Source: JAGXFP01 sp039714535
GTDB lineage: Bacteria; Desulfobacterota; Desulfobulbia; Desulfobulbales; JAGXFP01
Direction: 5' to 3'
DNA length: 64,000 nucleotides
Assembly: GCA_039714535.1 (NCBI GenBank)
Contig: JBDLJC010000011.1
Coordinates: 18,080 to 82,079 of the forward strand
Under the pieces are notes generated by a model. It saw only the letters and a list, made by a program, of their open reading frames with translations. It had not been told where the DNA came from and did not search any database. Below, piece by piece: positions 9,442-17,778 of this stretch. Both the position numbers and the translations under genes were made by a program. Each line of letters begins with the position of its first letter. Within the stretch, counting starts at the first letter, position 1.

Positions 9442-10566
9442 ATGAAGATAAACAACATCGCCTACCGAACCATCTGGCCGGATCCGGATAACCAGAAGGT
9501 CATCAAGATCATCGACCAACGCCACTTGCCCCACCAATTAATTATTGAAGATCTGAACAATGTTAATGATTTTGCCGCTGCAATTAGTGAGATGCATGTG
9601 CGGGGAGCAGGATTGATCGGCGCCACTGCCGGTTTCGGCATGTACAGCGCTATTATAGCCGCCGGTAATGACAATGTTGACGAGGTGTTGCAAGAGGCGG
9701 CAGAAAAACTTATCTCCACCCGACCAACTGCCACCAACTTGGCTTGGGCCGTGACCCGGCAACTGGAAGCGGTTAAAACCGGCAACGATCTTGCTGAAAA
9801 AACCAGCATCATGTTCAACACCGCCTGTCAGATCGCCGATGAAGATGCCGACTACTGTCGCCGCCTTGGCGAACACGGCCTGGAGATAATCAGAAAGATC
9901 AGCAAAAAGAAAAACGGCGAGCCGGTCAATATTCTCACCCACTGCAACGCCGGTTGGCTGGCCTTTGTCGATTACGGCTCGGCCACCGCGCCGATCTATG
10001 CCGCCCACCGTGAGGGGATAAAAGTCCATGTCTGGGTTGATGAAACCAGGCCGTGGCTGCAGGGTGCCAAACTGACCGCCTGGGAGTTGAACGAAGAAGG
10101 TGTGCCCCATACCCTGATCGTCGACAATACCGGCGGCCACCTCATGCAGCACGATCTGGTCGATATGGTTATCGTCGGCACCGACCGCACCACCTACACC
10201 GGCGATGTGGCTAACAAGATCGGCACCTATCTCAAGGCGTTGGCCGCCAAAGACAACGGGGTTCCCTTCTATGTGGCCCTGCCATCCTCAACCTTCGACT
10301 GGCAGATTAGAGACGGGGTAAAAGAGATCCCGGTTGAAGAACGAAGCGGCGATGAAATCAAATATGTCAGCGGTATTACCGAAGCAGATCAGATAGAAAC
10401 AGTCAGGATAGCCCCTGAAACCAGCGATACGGCTAACTATGGGTTTGATGTAACCCCCGCCCGCTTGGTAACTGGTTTAATAACCGAACGGGGAATCTGC
10501 GGTGCTAATGAGGAAGAGGTTCTTAAGCTGTATCCGGAAAAGAAATTATTCTCTAAAGCGGACTAA
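9442..10566 (+). CDS. mtnA: S-methyl-5-thioribose-1-phosphate isomerase family (MtnA-like)
   Basis: A 374-residue member of the MtnA/eIF2B-related isomerases. Visible marks are VRGAGLIGATAGFG, RPTATNLAWAV, THCNAGWLA and VGTDRTTYTGDVANKIGTY; Cys168 and Asp248 correspond to the catalytic pair of characterised MtnA. It would convert the aldose 1-phosphate to the ketose in methionine salvage. THCNAG replaces the more usual T-x-CNTG and no other salvage gene is near, so a related substrate such as 5-deoxyribose 1-phosphate is equally possible. It is transcribed alone, convergent with a sensor kinase. Confidence 0.85.
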   Translation: MKINNIAYRTIWPDPDNQKVIKIIDQRHLPHQLIIEDLNNVNDFAAAISEMHVRGAGLIGATAGFGMYSAIIAAGNDNVDEVLQEAAEKLISTRPTATNLAWAVTRQLEAVKTGNDLAEKTSIMFNTACQIADEDADYCRRLGEHGLEIIRKISKKKNGEPVNILTHCNAGWLAFVDYGSATAPIYAAHREGIKVHVWVDETRPWLQGAKLTAWELNEEGVPHTLIVDNTGGHLMQHDLVDMVIVGTDRTTYTGDVANKIGTYLKALAAKDNGVPFYVALPSSTFDWQIRDGVKEIPVEERSGDEIKYVSGITEADQIETVRIAPETSDTANYGFDVTPARLVTGLITERGICGANEEEVLKLYPEKKLFSKAD

Positions 10567-10703
10567 ACATCTAATAAATCAGACTTGCTCTGACCATTCA
10601 GCAAAGCGGCTTTTATCTTTATCTGACAATTGCCATTTTATGATAAAAGATAACAATCTATAGTTTTGAGGGTGGCTTTTTTCTCAAGATGCCGGCGAGA
10701 CAT

Positions 10704-10731
10704 CTCAAATCTGGTTAACACTAGATTTGAG
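10704..10731. repeat. Palindrome between mtnA and the sensor kinase
   Basis: CTCAAATCT (10704-10712) and AGATTTGAG (10723-10731) pair perfectly around a 10-base loop. No T run follows on either strand, so it is not a classic terminator; it could be an unusual 3' end structure shared by the convergent genes or a protein-binding site. Confidence 0.45.
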
Positions 10732-10806
10732 GGAAAACCACAACACAAACAACCATTACAATGACTGGAAGCAGGTCCAGTAGAACTGGGGGCAGGAAAA
10801 ACACTT

Positions 10807-13455
10807 TCAAGGCAAAAGTTGGTTGATTACCTTCGATAACTCCTGTAGTTGATAAGGTTTTACAATTGCGGAGCAGAAACCATAATTTTTGAAATTTGCC
10901 ATAATTGGGTCATTTGAGTATCCGCTGGAAACAATGACTTTGGCCTCTGGATCAATGTTTAGTATTTTCCGCACGGCTTCTTGCCCCCCCATGCCTCCTG
11001 GAATGGTAATATCCAAGACGACCAAATCAAAGTGTTTGTCCGATTTCATGGATTCTTGATAAAATTCTAACGCCTCCTCGCCACCTGCTGCAAGAGCAAC
11101 CTCATGTCCTAATTGCACTAACATCTCTTTGGCGACGGTCCTCACCATTTCATCATCATCCATTATCAGAATCTTTGCTTGGGAGGATGACTTGTCTTTT
11201 CCGGATGATCTCTGCTTTTGTACTATTGTCTTCTCTGATGCCGGAAGATAAATGGTGAACGTTGTGCCAATGTTTGGAGAAGATTCTACCGATATATGGC
11301 CATTGTGTTTGTTTATGATGGATTGGGTAATGGCAAGGCCGAGCCCGCTCCCTTCATGTTTTGTAGAAAAATAGGGGTCAAATATCTTTTCAGCAACATT
11401 CGCCGACATGCCGATGCCGCTGTCCTGGATAGATATTTTTACGAATCTTCCTTCTTTTGCTAAAGGCAAGGCATCTCTACCGGTAAAAGAAATATTCTCA
11501 CAGGTTACCGTGATGATTCCCCCTTCTGGCATTGCATGGCTGGCATTAAGAACAAGATTTTGAATTACCTGACTTATCTGTCCTTTATCAATATCGACGA
11601 GCCATAAGTCTTCCGGGATATCGTAACGGCAGGCAACTTTATCACCGTGAAGGACAAAATTTGCTGAGTCTTTGATGATACTTTCAAGGGATGATGCTTC
11701 TTTAACAGGATCACCTCCCTTGGAAAAGGTCAGCAACTGCTGGGTCAAGTCCTTGGCCCTGATTGAGGCCTTCTCTGCCGCTTTTAGACGATTTTTTGTT
11801 TTGGCTGATAGCTCTGCATCAAAAAGGGCCAGATTGATGTTCCCTAAAATAGCAGTGAGAATATTGTTAAAGTCATGGGCGATACCACCAGCCAGCACGC
11901 CGATGGACTTAAGTTTTTTGGTCTTAAGCAGCTCCTTTTCCGTCTTGATCTGGATGGTAACATCTCTGAAGACCATGACCACCCCAACAATATTGCTCTC
12001 GGCATCAAGGATCGGGGCGCCACTGTGGGTAATATTAATTTCACGGCCATCCTTAGCGACCAGAATTTGATTGATCAAGCCGACAACTTGGTTGCTACTG
12101 ATAACTTTTGTGATCGGATTTTCACATATCTCTCTGGTTTGTTCATTGATAATGTGAAAGACCTCTTCAAAAGGCCGGTCGGCGGCCTCGTTATTGTTCC
12201 AGCCCGTAAGGTTCTCGGCAACTTTGTTCATCAGGATAATATTTCCGGAGATATCAGTAGTGATGACGCCATCGCCAATACTTCGTAAGGTCACGGACAA
12301 GCGTTCTTTTTCAGCGGCAAGATCAACTTGGGCCTGGAGACGCTCAGTGACGTCTATGCCATATTCAATCATCTGAATAAGCTCCCCTTGCCGATTGAAA
12401 ACGGGATAGGCATAGACCTCAATATTCCTCTTGTTTCCATTCTGGTCGAAATGAATATGTTCAACCATCGTAGGTTTTTTTGTCTTTTTTACAATTTCAA
12501 GCGGACAAGGATGGTTTGCATCGTGGCAAGGGCTGTCCCGCCTGTGAGTGAGGGCGTGACAAGTATTCGTCTCACCGGCTTTGATTCCACTGGCGGAGTT
12601 TGCTATTTTAATCGTATAGTCGTTGACATCAATGGCATATAGAGGATGGGTCACGGATTCCAGGATGCTGGTAATATACTCATTTTGTTGGACAAGCTCT
12701 TCCACCGTCCGCCGAATGGAATCCCGCATGTGACTGAAACTGCGGGCCAGTGTCCCCACCTCATCTGTGCCTCCCAGGTCAATCTTCTGGTCGAGGTTAC
12801 CGTCAGCCATCGCCTTGGAAATATTCGTCAATCTGGTTATGGGTTTGGTGAACCTGGTAACAATAAGTGATAGTCCAAAAAGCACACAGAGGGCTATTCC
12901 TCCCATGATGTACACAAGAAGATTACGAAACCTCCGGGCATCAGCATATTTGATATCCAGTGGGACTGTATAGCCAATCACCCAATTCCACTCAGAGAAT
13001 TTTTTAAAAATACACCATTTCTTTTGTCCAAGATAAGTGTAGTCAAAGTTCCCTTCGCTTGAAGCGATCATTTTTCCGACAATTTCCGTCTGCGTTAGAG
13101 TTAGGTCTCCCTCCGGAAGCGCAGGGTGCATGACCACCTTACCGTCTGCATCAATGATGAATGGGTAAATAAGTTGATCGGCATGCTTGTAATTGGTCTT
13201 TCGGATAACCCTCAAGCTTTCTTCTTTGAAGTCTTCGGCATACGATCCCACCAGCCCCGTCTTCTTGAGCCATTTATCACTTCTGCGAAGGAGGTCAAAG
13301 ATCTCCTCTATTTTCTCGGCATACAAGGCATTCTGACTTTCGTCTATAATCTTGGTCAGCTGGATATCTCCGATAATCAGGACGCTGGCCGTAGTAAAAA
13401 TAAAAGCGCTTACGATAAGGGACAACAGCTTGAATGTTATCGAGTTTCGCCTCAT
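10807..13455 (-). CDS. Membrane hybrid sensor histidine kinase with cache, HAMP, two PAS and a receiver
   Basis: About 882 residues; ATG at 13455 is preferred because GAGAG precedes it by five bases (a Met four codons earlier is the alternative). Counting from that earlier Met, order of domains: membrane helix 12-32, periplasmic cache domain to about 180, second helix 183-205, HAMP 206-255, a PAS domain with three cysteines (303, 314, 321), a second PAS 390-505, HisKA with phospho-acceptor His531 (GGIAHDFNN), ATPase domain with N box and GSGLGLAI, and a C-terminal receiver with Asp819. It senses a small ligand outside and passes phosphate to its own receiver and then presumably to an unlinked partner; no response regulator is adjacent. 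It resembles the truncated kinase at 24101 in its kinase core. Confidence 0.93.
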   Translation of the reverse strand: MRRNSITFKLLSLIVSAFIFTTASVLIIGDIQLTKIIDESQNALYAEKIEEIFDLLRRSDKWLKKTGLVGSYAEDFKEESLRVIRKTNYKHADQLIYPFIIDADGKVVMHPALPEGDLTLTQTEIVGKMIASSEGNFDYTYLGQKKWCIFKKFSEWNWVIGYTVPLDIKYADARRFRNLLVYIMGGIALCVLFGLSLIVTRFTKPITRLTNISKAMADGNLDQKIDLGGTDEVGTLARSFSHMRDSIRRTVEELVQQNEYITSILESVTHPLYAIDVNDYTIKIANSASGIKAGETNTCHALTHRRDSPCHDANHPCPLEIVKKTKKPTMVEHIHFDQNGNKRNIEVYAYPVFNRQGELIQMIEYGIDVTERLQAQVDLAAEKERLSVTLRSIGDGVITTDISGNIILMNKVAENLTGWNNNEAADRPFEEVFHIINEQTREICENPITKVISSNQVVGLINQILVAKDGREINITHSGAPILDAESNIVGVVMVFRDVTIQIKTEKELLKTKKLKSIGVLAGGIAHDFNNILTAILGNINLALFDAELSAKTKNRLKAAEKASIRAKDLTQQLLTFSKGGDPVKEASSLESIIKDSANFVLHGDKVACRYDIPEDLWLVDIDKGQISQVIQNLVLNASHAMPEGGIITVTCENISFTGRDALPLAKEGRFVKISIQDSGIGMSANVAEKIFDPYFSTKHEGSGLGLAITQSIINKHNGHISVESSPNIGTTFTIYLPASEKTIVQKQRSSGKDKSSSQAKILIMDDDEMVRTVAKEMLVQLGHEVALAAGGEEALEFYQESMKSDKHFDLVVLDITIPGGMGGQEAVRKILNIDPEAKVIVSSGYSNDPIMANFKNYGFCSAIVKPYQLQELSKVINQLLP

Positions 13456-13657
13456 GTATACTCTCATTTAATCCAGCTGATTTTCGAGAAAGGTGACTTT
13501 TTTATCAGCTTCATCGGCAACTTGATTCCCAACCGCCATCCATTAACCCTTGTATAACCAATCCTATTATTGAATAAACCAGACATCTCTCTCCTTTATC
13601 TGGACATTATCCAATTTATTGATGTTTGAATGCAAGGTTGAAATTGAGTGATAATAA

Positions 13658-13666
13658 CTGATGTAC
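13658..13666. repeat. Target site duplication, left copy
   Basis: CTGATGTAC immediately before the left terminal inverted repeat of the IS4-family element; an identical copy follows the right end at 14917-14925. Confidence 0.9.
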
Positions 13667-14916
13667 CAGTGCTGTCTCATAGTTGATCAATAAAAAACGG
13701 CTCGGGAACTCCTAAAATGTTATAATTAGTTCACCACAAACTTAATAATAACAAGGAGATCCGAGCCATGGCACATTATAACACAATCCTTAGTCAAATT
13801 ACTGCATTTATCCCGAGACATGATTTTGAATACCATGCTGATATCCATCCACACAGGGCAAAAATTCCGTTCTTACAACCGCTGGAGTCAGTTCATGGCA
13901 ATGCTAATCGGCCAATTATCTGGCAGAAAAAGTCTTCGGGATATCACTGATAACTTGAAGGCAAAACAAAGCCGACTCTACCACCTCGGCATGAAGCCAA
14001 CTTCCAGGGCAACATTAGCCAGAGTTAACGAGCGACAACCTGCCAGCCTTTACGAAATTATGTTTGGCAAGCTGTTGTCCAAGTGTCAGCACGTTGCCCC
14101 CAGCCACAAGTTCTCGTTTAAAAACAAGCTGTACCTGCTCGACACAACCACCATCGACCTCTGCCTTTCAGTATTTCCGTGGGCCAAGTTCCGCAAGCAA
14201 AAAGGTGCTATCAGGTTGCATATGGGGTTTGATGCAAGCGGTTATCTTCCAGCCTTTATGGACATGACCGACGGTAAGGTCCATGAAATCAACTGGGCAA
14301 AAACTCTTACCCTGCCAAAGGGGTCTTTCATCTGTTTTGACCGAGGATTTACAGACTATGGCTGGTATTCCTCGCTCATGGAAAATGACATTTTCTTTGT
14401 CACCCGCTTAAAAAGTAATGCTGATGTTGACTACCTTCTCAAGCGTGCTGGCCGTAAAGGCAAGGGCATAACCAACGACCAGCAGATCAGGCTTAAGGGT
14501 ATAGCCGCCCCCCCTCCGACTCGTGTCGTACATCGATTCGGACACCGGCAAAGAGTATCGTTATGTCACCAACGCCCACCACTTGAAGGCCAACGAGGTG
14601 GCCGATATATACAAAGAGCGTTGGCAAATTGAACAGTTCTTCAAGTGGATCAAACAAAACCTTAAAATCAAAACATTCCTGGGGACATCAAGGAACGCCG
14701 TACTAACCCAGGTCTGGATAGCTCTGTGTGTCTACATGCTTGTAACTTTCCTCAATTTTAAAGCAAAATTGGGCAGTTCGATGACTCAGATACTGAGGGT
14801 ATTGCAGTTAAACTTGTTTTCTCGGCGTAATTTCAACGACCTTTTCAGGCCACCAGACGAACAACCCATTGTTTCTCCGCAGATTTTGCTGTGGGAGAAT
14901 TTGTGAGACAGCACTG
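13667..14916 (+). mobile_element. IS4-family insertion sequence, 1250 bp, complete ends
   Basis: The ends are perfect 13-base inverted repeats, CAGTGCTGTCTCA (13667-13679) and its complement (14904-14916), flanked by 9-bp direct repeats CTGATGTAC. The single transposase gene inside is of the IS4 DDE type. The intact duplication shows insertion without later rearrangement, so it is recent, yet the transposase is broken in two places. It lies between a sensor kinase promoter region and the serine hydrolase and disrupts no recognisable gene. Confidence 0.93.
13768..14906 (+). pseudogene. IS4-family transposase, broken by two frame changes
   Basis: The protein can be read only across three frames: MAHYNTILSQITAFIPRHDF from 13768, then from about 13850 QKFRSYNRWSQF onward, then from about 14510 YIDSDTGKEYRYVTNAHH to the stop at 14906. 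Both breaks are in the same direction (one extra base each) and the second falls at a run of seven C at about 14504. The IS4 signature Y-x2-R-x3-E-x6-K is present as YKERWQIEQFFKWIK. Either the element is inactive or the consensus sequence has homopolymer errors. Confidence 0.88.
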
Positions 14917-14925
14917 CTGATGTAC
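14917..14925. repeat. Target site duplication, right copy
   Basis: CTGATGTAC directly after the right inverted repeat of the IS4-family element, identical to 13658-13666. Confidence 0.9.
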
Positions 14926-14982
14926 AAAAAATTAAAGAGAGAGTTAGAGACTTAATATGAAGATTATTACAAATTATACTTC

Positions 14983-15012
14983 AGTTTTAAGGAGGACTCC
15001 TTTCTTAAAACT
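14983..15012 (-). terminator. Hairpin downstream of the serine hydrolase gene
   Basis: AGTTTTAAG (14983-14991) pairs with CTTAAAACT (15004-15012), with AGG/CCT pairing inside. It lies 19 bases past the stop of the minus-strand hydrolase. The following U tract is weak, so its strength as a terminator is unsure. Confidence 0.45.
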
Positions 15013-15030
15013 CCAAAATTTATTCGCTCA

Positions 15031-16149
15031 TCATACTGACTGCAGACCAAGCCATTCCACAACCTTATCATGAAAGGCAGGCCTGAATTGCTTTATAAGC
15101 TCATTATCCCGGCTGGGATGAACCCGGTTGGACAGAATTACTATTACCAACTCACGCTCAGGGTCAATCCAGAAAGAGGTTCCGGTGAAACCGAGGTGGC
15201 CGACACTGGTTGTTGATAAGTATTTTCCACTGCTTGATTTACCTGGGGTCGGCGTATCAAAACCAAGGGCCCAGGTGTTGCCCTCAGGCCCAGATCTCCT
15301 CTGCAGGAAAGAAATCAGATCAAGTCTATCGATATTGGGATGATTTCTTCTCCCCAGCCAAATATCAAGAATAAGTTCAGTCAGATCAAGAACTCCGGAT
15401 ATATCACCATATAGACCGGCATGACCGGCTACTCCACCTAAGGCCCAGCAGTTTTCATCGCTAACCTCACCTTGTAACAACCTCCCGCGCCAGGGACACT
15501 CCTCAACGGCCGCAAATTGCTTACCACAGTGCTTCTCTGAGCCAAGAGGATTAAAAAAGATATTTTCCTCCAGACCTATAGGCTCCATTATCATTTTTTT
15601 AAAATATGAGTCTAAGTCAATTCCTGAAATTTTTTCTATTATAAACCCCAATAACATATAACCAAGATCACTATATTGTACTTTACAACCAGGTTTATAA
15701 CTCAGTGGTTCATTTAATAATAAATTAAAAATAAACTCTTTTCTTTTTCCTACTGAAACCTTAACTATCTCTTTAAAATAATTTCGATGAGCCGGTAATC
15801 CTGAAGAATGCGAAAGTAACTGTTTTATAGTAATTGAACTATAGATATCAGACATTTTTTTATTGATTATTATACTTTTTAAATCATCATCAATATTTAT
15901 TTTTTTTTCTTTTGTTAATGATAAAATAGAAAGAACAGTTGCAAGTGGTTTTGTTAGTGAAGCAAGATCAAAAAAAACTTTTTTATTTAATGATTTAATT
16001 TTATTATTTTTATTAAAATTACCAGATAATATTATAGATTTATTTCTTGAATTTTCATCGTTAAAACAAATACCAATAGAAACGGCCGGGAAAACTTTTT
16101 TATTTACACTCTCTTTAATAAATTTTTTTATTTTTTTATCTATATTCAT
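15031..16149 (-). CDS. Serine hydrolase of the beta-lactamase/class C PBP family
   Basis: A 372-residue protein with the serine beta-lactamase fold: the S-x-x-K nucleophile motif in DLASLTKPLA, a Y-S-D triad element (YSDLGYMLLG) in place of Y-x-N, and HLGFTG as the third box near the C terminus. Such proteins are peptidases or esterases rather than true beta-lactamases. I see no clear signal peptide. Composition is odd: the N-terminal half (15600-16149) uses almost only A/T-ending codons with many Lys, Ile and Asn, whereas the C-terminal half looks like the rest of the window. The gene points away from the candidate origin. Confidence 0.88.
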   Translation of the reverse strand: MNIDKKIKKFIKESVNKKVFPAVSIGICFNDENSRNKSIILSGNFNKNNKIKSLNKKVFFDLASLTKPLATVLSILSLTKEKKINIDDDLKSIIINKKMSDIYSSITIKQLLSHSSGLPAHRNYFKEIVKVSVGKRKEFIFNLLLNEPLSYKPGCKVQYSDLGYMLLGFIIEKISGIDLDSYFKKMIMEPIGLEENIFFNPLGSEKHCGKQFAAVEECPWRGRLLQGEVSDENCWALGGVAGHAGLYGDISGVLDLTELILDIWLGRRNHPNIDRLDLISFLQRRSGPEGNTWALGFDTPTPGKSSSGKYLSTTSVGHLGFTGTSFWIDPERELVIVILSNRVHPSRDNELIKQFRPAFHDKVVEWLGLQSV

Positions 16150-16540
16150 AATTCTTACTTATTATTGAATAATTTCAATTACTTATATAATTATATTTTT
16201 TTATTATTATTCGCCTGATTTTTTCATCTTTTTTTCTAAATAAATCAACTAGTTACATGTTGTTAAAATAAGGTGATTTTGTTGATTTTTAACTACTTTT
16301 AAATTAGTATTCTACGTCTTATAAAACCAGTTCTTTTTAAGAGCTGTTTAATTAATAACACCAACTGTTGATAAAAATTTTTAACTACTTTCAATGGTTG
16401 TTTTTCAATATATTTTAAATAATTAATTTATAATAATTTTTTTAATTTTTTTAGGTAGTTATCTGTGTTTTCAACATACTAACAGGCCTAAGAGTAATAA
16501 AAAAGATTATTTAAAAACTTAATACTAAAGGGAACTGACC
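16150..16540. other. Very AT-rich region, candidate replication origin
   Basis: A 391-base gap, strongly AT-rich, between the leftward hydrolase and rightward dnaN. It holds three copies of a two-part motif, TGTTGA followed by TAACTAC: 16280/16290, 16366/16382, and one reversed at 16455-16476. The 14-base block TTTTTAACTACTTT occurs twice (16286-16299, 16378-16391). TGTTGATAA at 16366-16374 differs by one base from a DnaA box (reverse strand). Position beside dnaN-gyrB-gyrA and the switch in coding direction fit an origin. No strict DnaA-box cluster is visible, so this stays a candidate. Confidence 0.5.
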
Positions 16541-17671
16541 ATGTCTTTTTCTGTGAATCTTTCGAGAGATGAGTTTCTGGCAGGCCTAGCTTCTTTACAG
16601 AACATCACCGGCAAGAAAGGTACTATAGCTATTCTTTCCAATGTTTTACTTGAAACGGGGATTAATCAGATAATTCTTACCGCGACCGATCTTGAAGTAG
16701 GGGTAAGAATTACTATCCCTGCTGAAATAATGGCAGAGGGTACTATAACCCTGCCAGCCAGAAAGCTTTTTGAAATTGTCAGAGAGTCAGGAGTTGATAT
16801 GCTCCATCTTGAACTCCACGATAATGACTGGGTTAAGATCTCGGCCAATTCCAGTGATTATAATCTGGCCGGTATGTCGGCCGAGGAATTTCCTTCCTTT
16901 CCTGAATATGATAAAAAAGGACTGATTAAAATTCCTTCTGATACCCTGATAGAGCTTATTGACCGCACTATTTTTTCAACTGCCCCGGAGGGAGAAAGTC
17001 AATTTAATCTGGCCGGTGTCTTGGTAGAAAAAGAAAAAAAGGAAGAAGGCTATGTATTGAGAATGGTTTCCTCCGATGGCCATCGCCTCTCACTTATGGA
17101 ATTAGCTGTTGAAAGCGATCTTGATAAACTCAATATGGATAAGATCACTCTCATTCCCCGTAAAGGGGTTATGGAAATAAGAAAATTTTGTGAAGGCAGT
17201 GAATTGGTTTCCCTAGCCTTTGAAAATAACCAGGCCGTTATTAAAACAGAAAGTTCTCTGTTGATTATCAGGTTAATGAATGGCGATTTTCCAGACTACC
17301 GAAATATCATAAATATCATAGAGTTAGACAAGTTTATTGAGATAAATCGACAGACCTTGATTAACTCGATGAAGAGGATGATTCTTTTTACTGAAGATCG
17401 TTTTAATGCGGTTAAATTTCATTTAGAGAAAGACAGTTTAATGCTCTCATCCGAGAGTATGGATATTGGTAATGCCAAAGATATACTCAATATTGGATAT
17501 GTGGGTGAAACTATGAACCTTGGCTTTAACGGTAAATATTTTGTTGAGGCCATGCAGGTTATGAGTAGCGATAATGTGCGGGCCTATATTAATTCAGAAG
17601 AGAGCCCCTGTCTTTTAAAGGGTGTTGATGATGAAGGTTATATCAGCGTAATAATGCCGATGAAAATTTGA
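16541..17671 (+). CDS. dnaN: DNA polymerase III beta subunit (sliding clamp)
   Basis: A 376-residue clamp with the three-domain beta-clamp pattern; MSFSVNLSRDEFLAGL opens the first domain, VEVGVRITI-like and SAEEFPSFPE motifs follow, and the protein ends SVIMPMKI, matching the conserved C-terminal strand that shapes the hydrophobic partner pocket. The homodimeric ring tethers the replicative polymerase to DNA. The ribosome site AAAGGGAA precedes the ATG. It is followed by gyrB with no recF between, and no dnaA precedes it. Base composition is more AT-rich than in gyrB or gyrA. Confidence 0.96.
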   Translation: MSFSVNLSRDEFLAGLASLQNITGKKGTIAILSNVLLETGINQIILTATDLEVGVRITIPAEIMAEGTITLPARKLFEIVRESGVDMLHLELHDNDWVKISANSSDYNLAGMSAEEFPSFPEYDKKGLIKIPSDTLIELIDRTIFSTAPEGESQFNLAGVLVEKEKKEEGYVLRMVSSDGHRLSLMELAVESDLDKLNMDKITLIPRKGVMEIRKFCEGSELVSLAFENNQAVIKTESSLLIIRLMNGDFPDYRNIINIIELDKFIEINRQTLINSMKRMILFTEDRFNAVKFHLEKDSLMLSSESMDIGNAKDILNIGYVGETMNLGFNGKYFVEAMQVMSSDNVRAYINSEESPCLLKGVDDEGYISVIMPMKI

Positions 17672-17778
17672 TTGATTATTAAATTATTTTCTAATGGGCA
17701 TCCATGGAAGGTAATTGGATTTTTAAGAGAGTACTAAATTTAGATAATTGGTAATTATATTGAGCCAAAGGAAAAAAA

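Noticed and set aside
10704..10731. Palindrome as a rho-independent terminator for mtnA
   Set aside because: The stem is AT-rich and no T run follows on either strand.
13768..14906. Programmed frameshifting as the way the IS4 transposase is made
   Set aside because: Two shifts of the same +1 type are needed at sites without a typical slippery heptamer, and IS4 elements normally use one continuous gene.
15031..16149. Antibiotic-resistance beta-lactamase
   Set aside because: The S-x-x-K motif is present but the second box is Y-S-D, the third is HLGFTG and no signal peptide is seen, which fits the general serine hydrolase family rather than a class C beta-lactamase.
16150..16540. A standard cluster of DnaA boxes
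   Set aside because: Only one site comes within a single mismatch of TTATCCACA; the other TGTTG-containing sites are too diverged to count.
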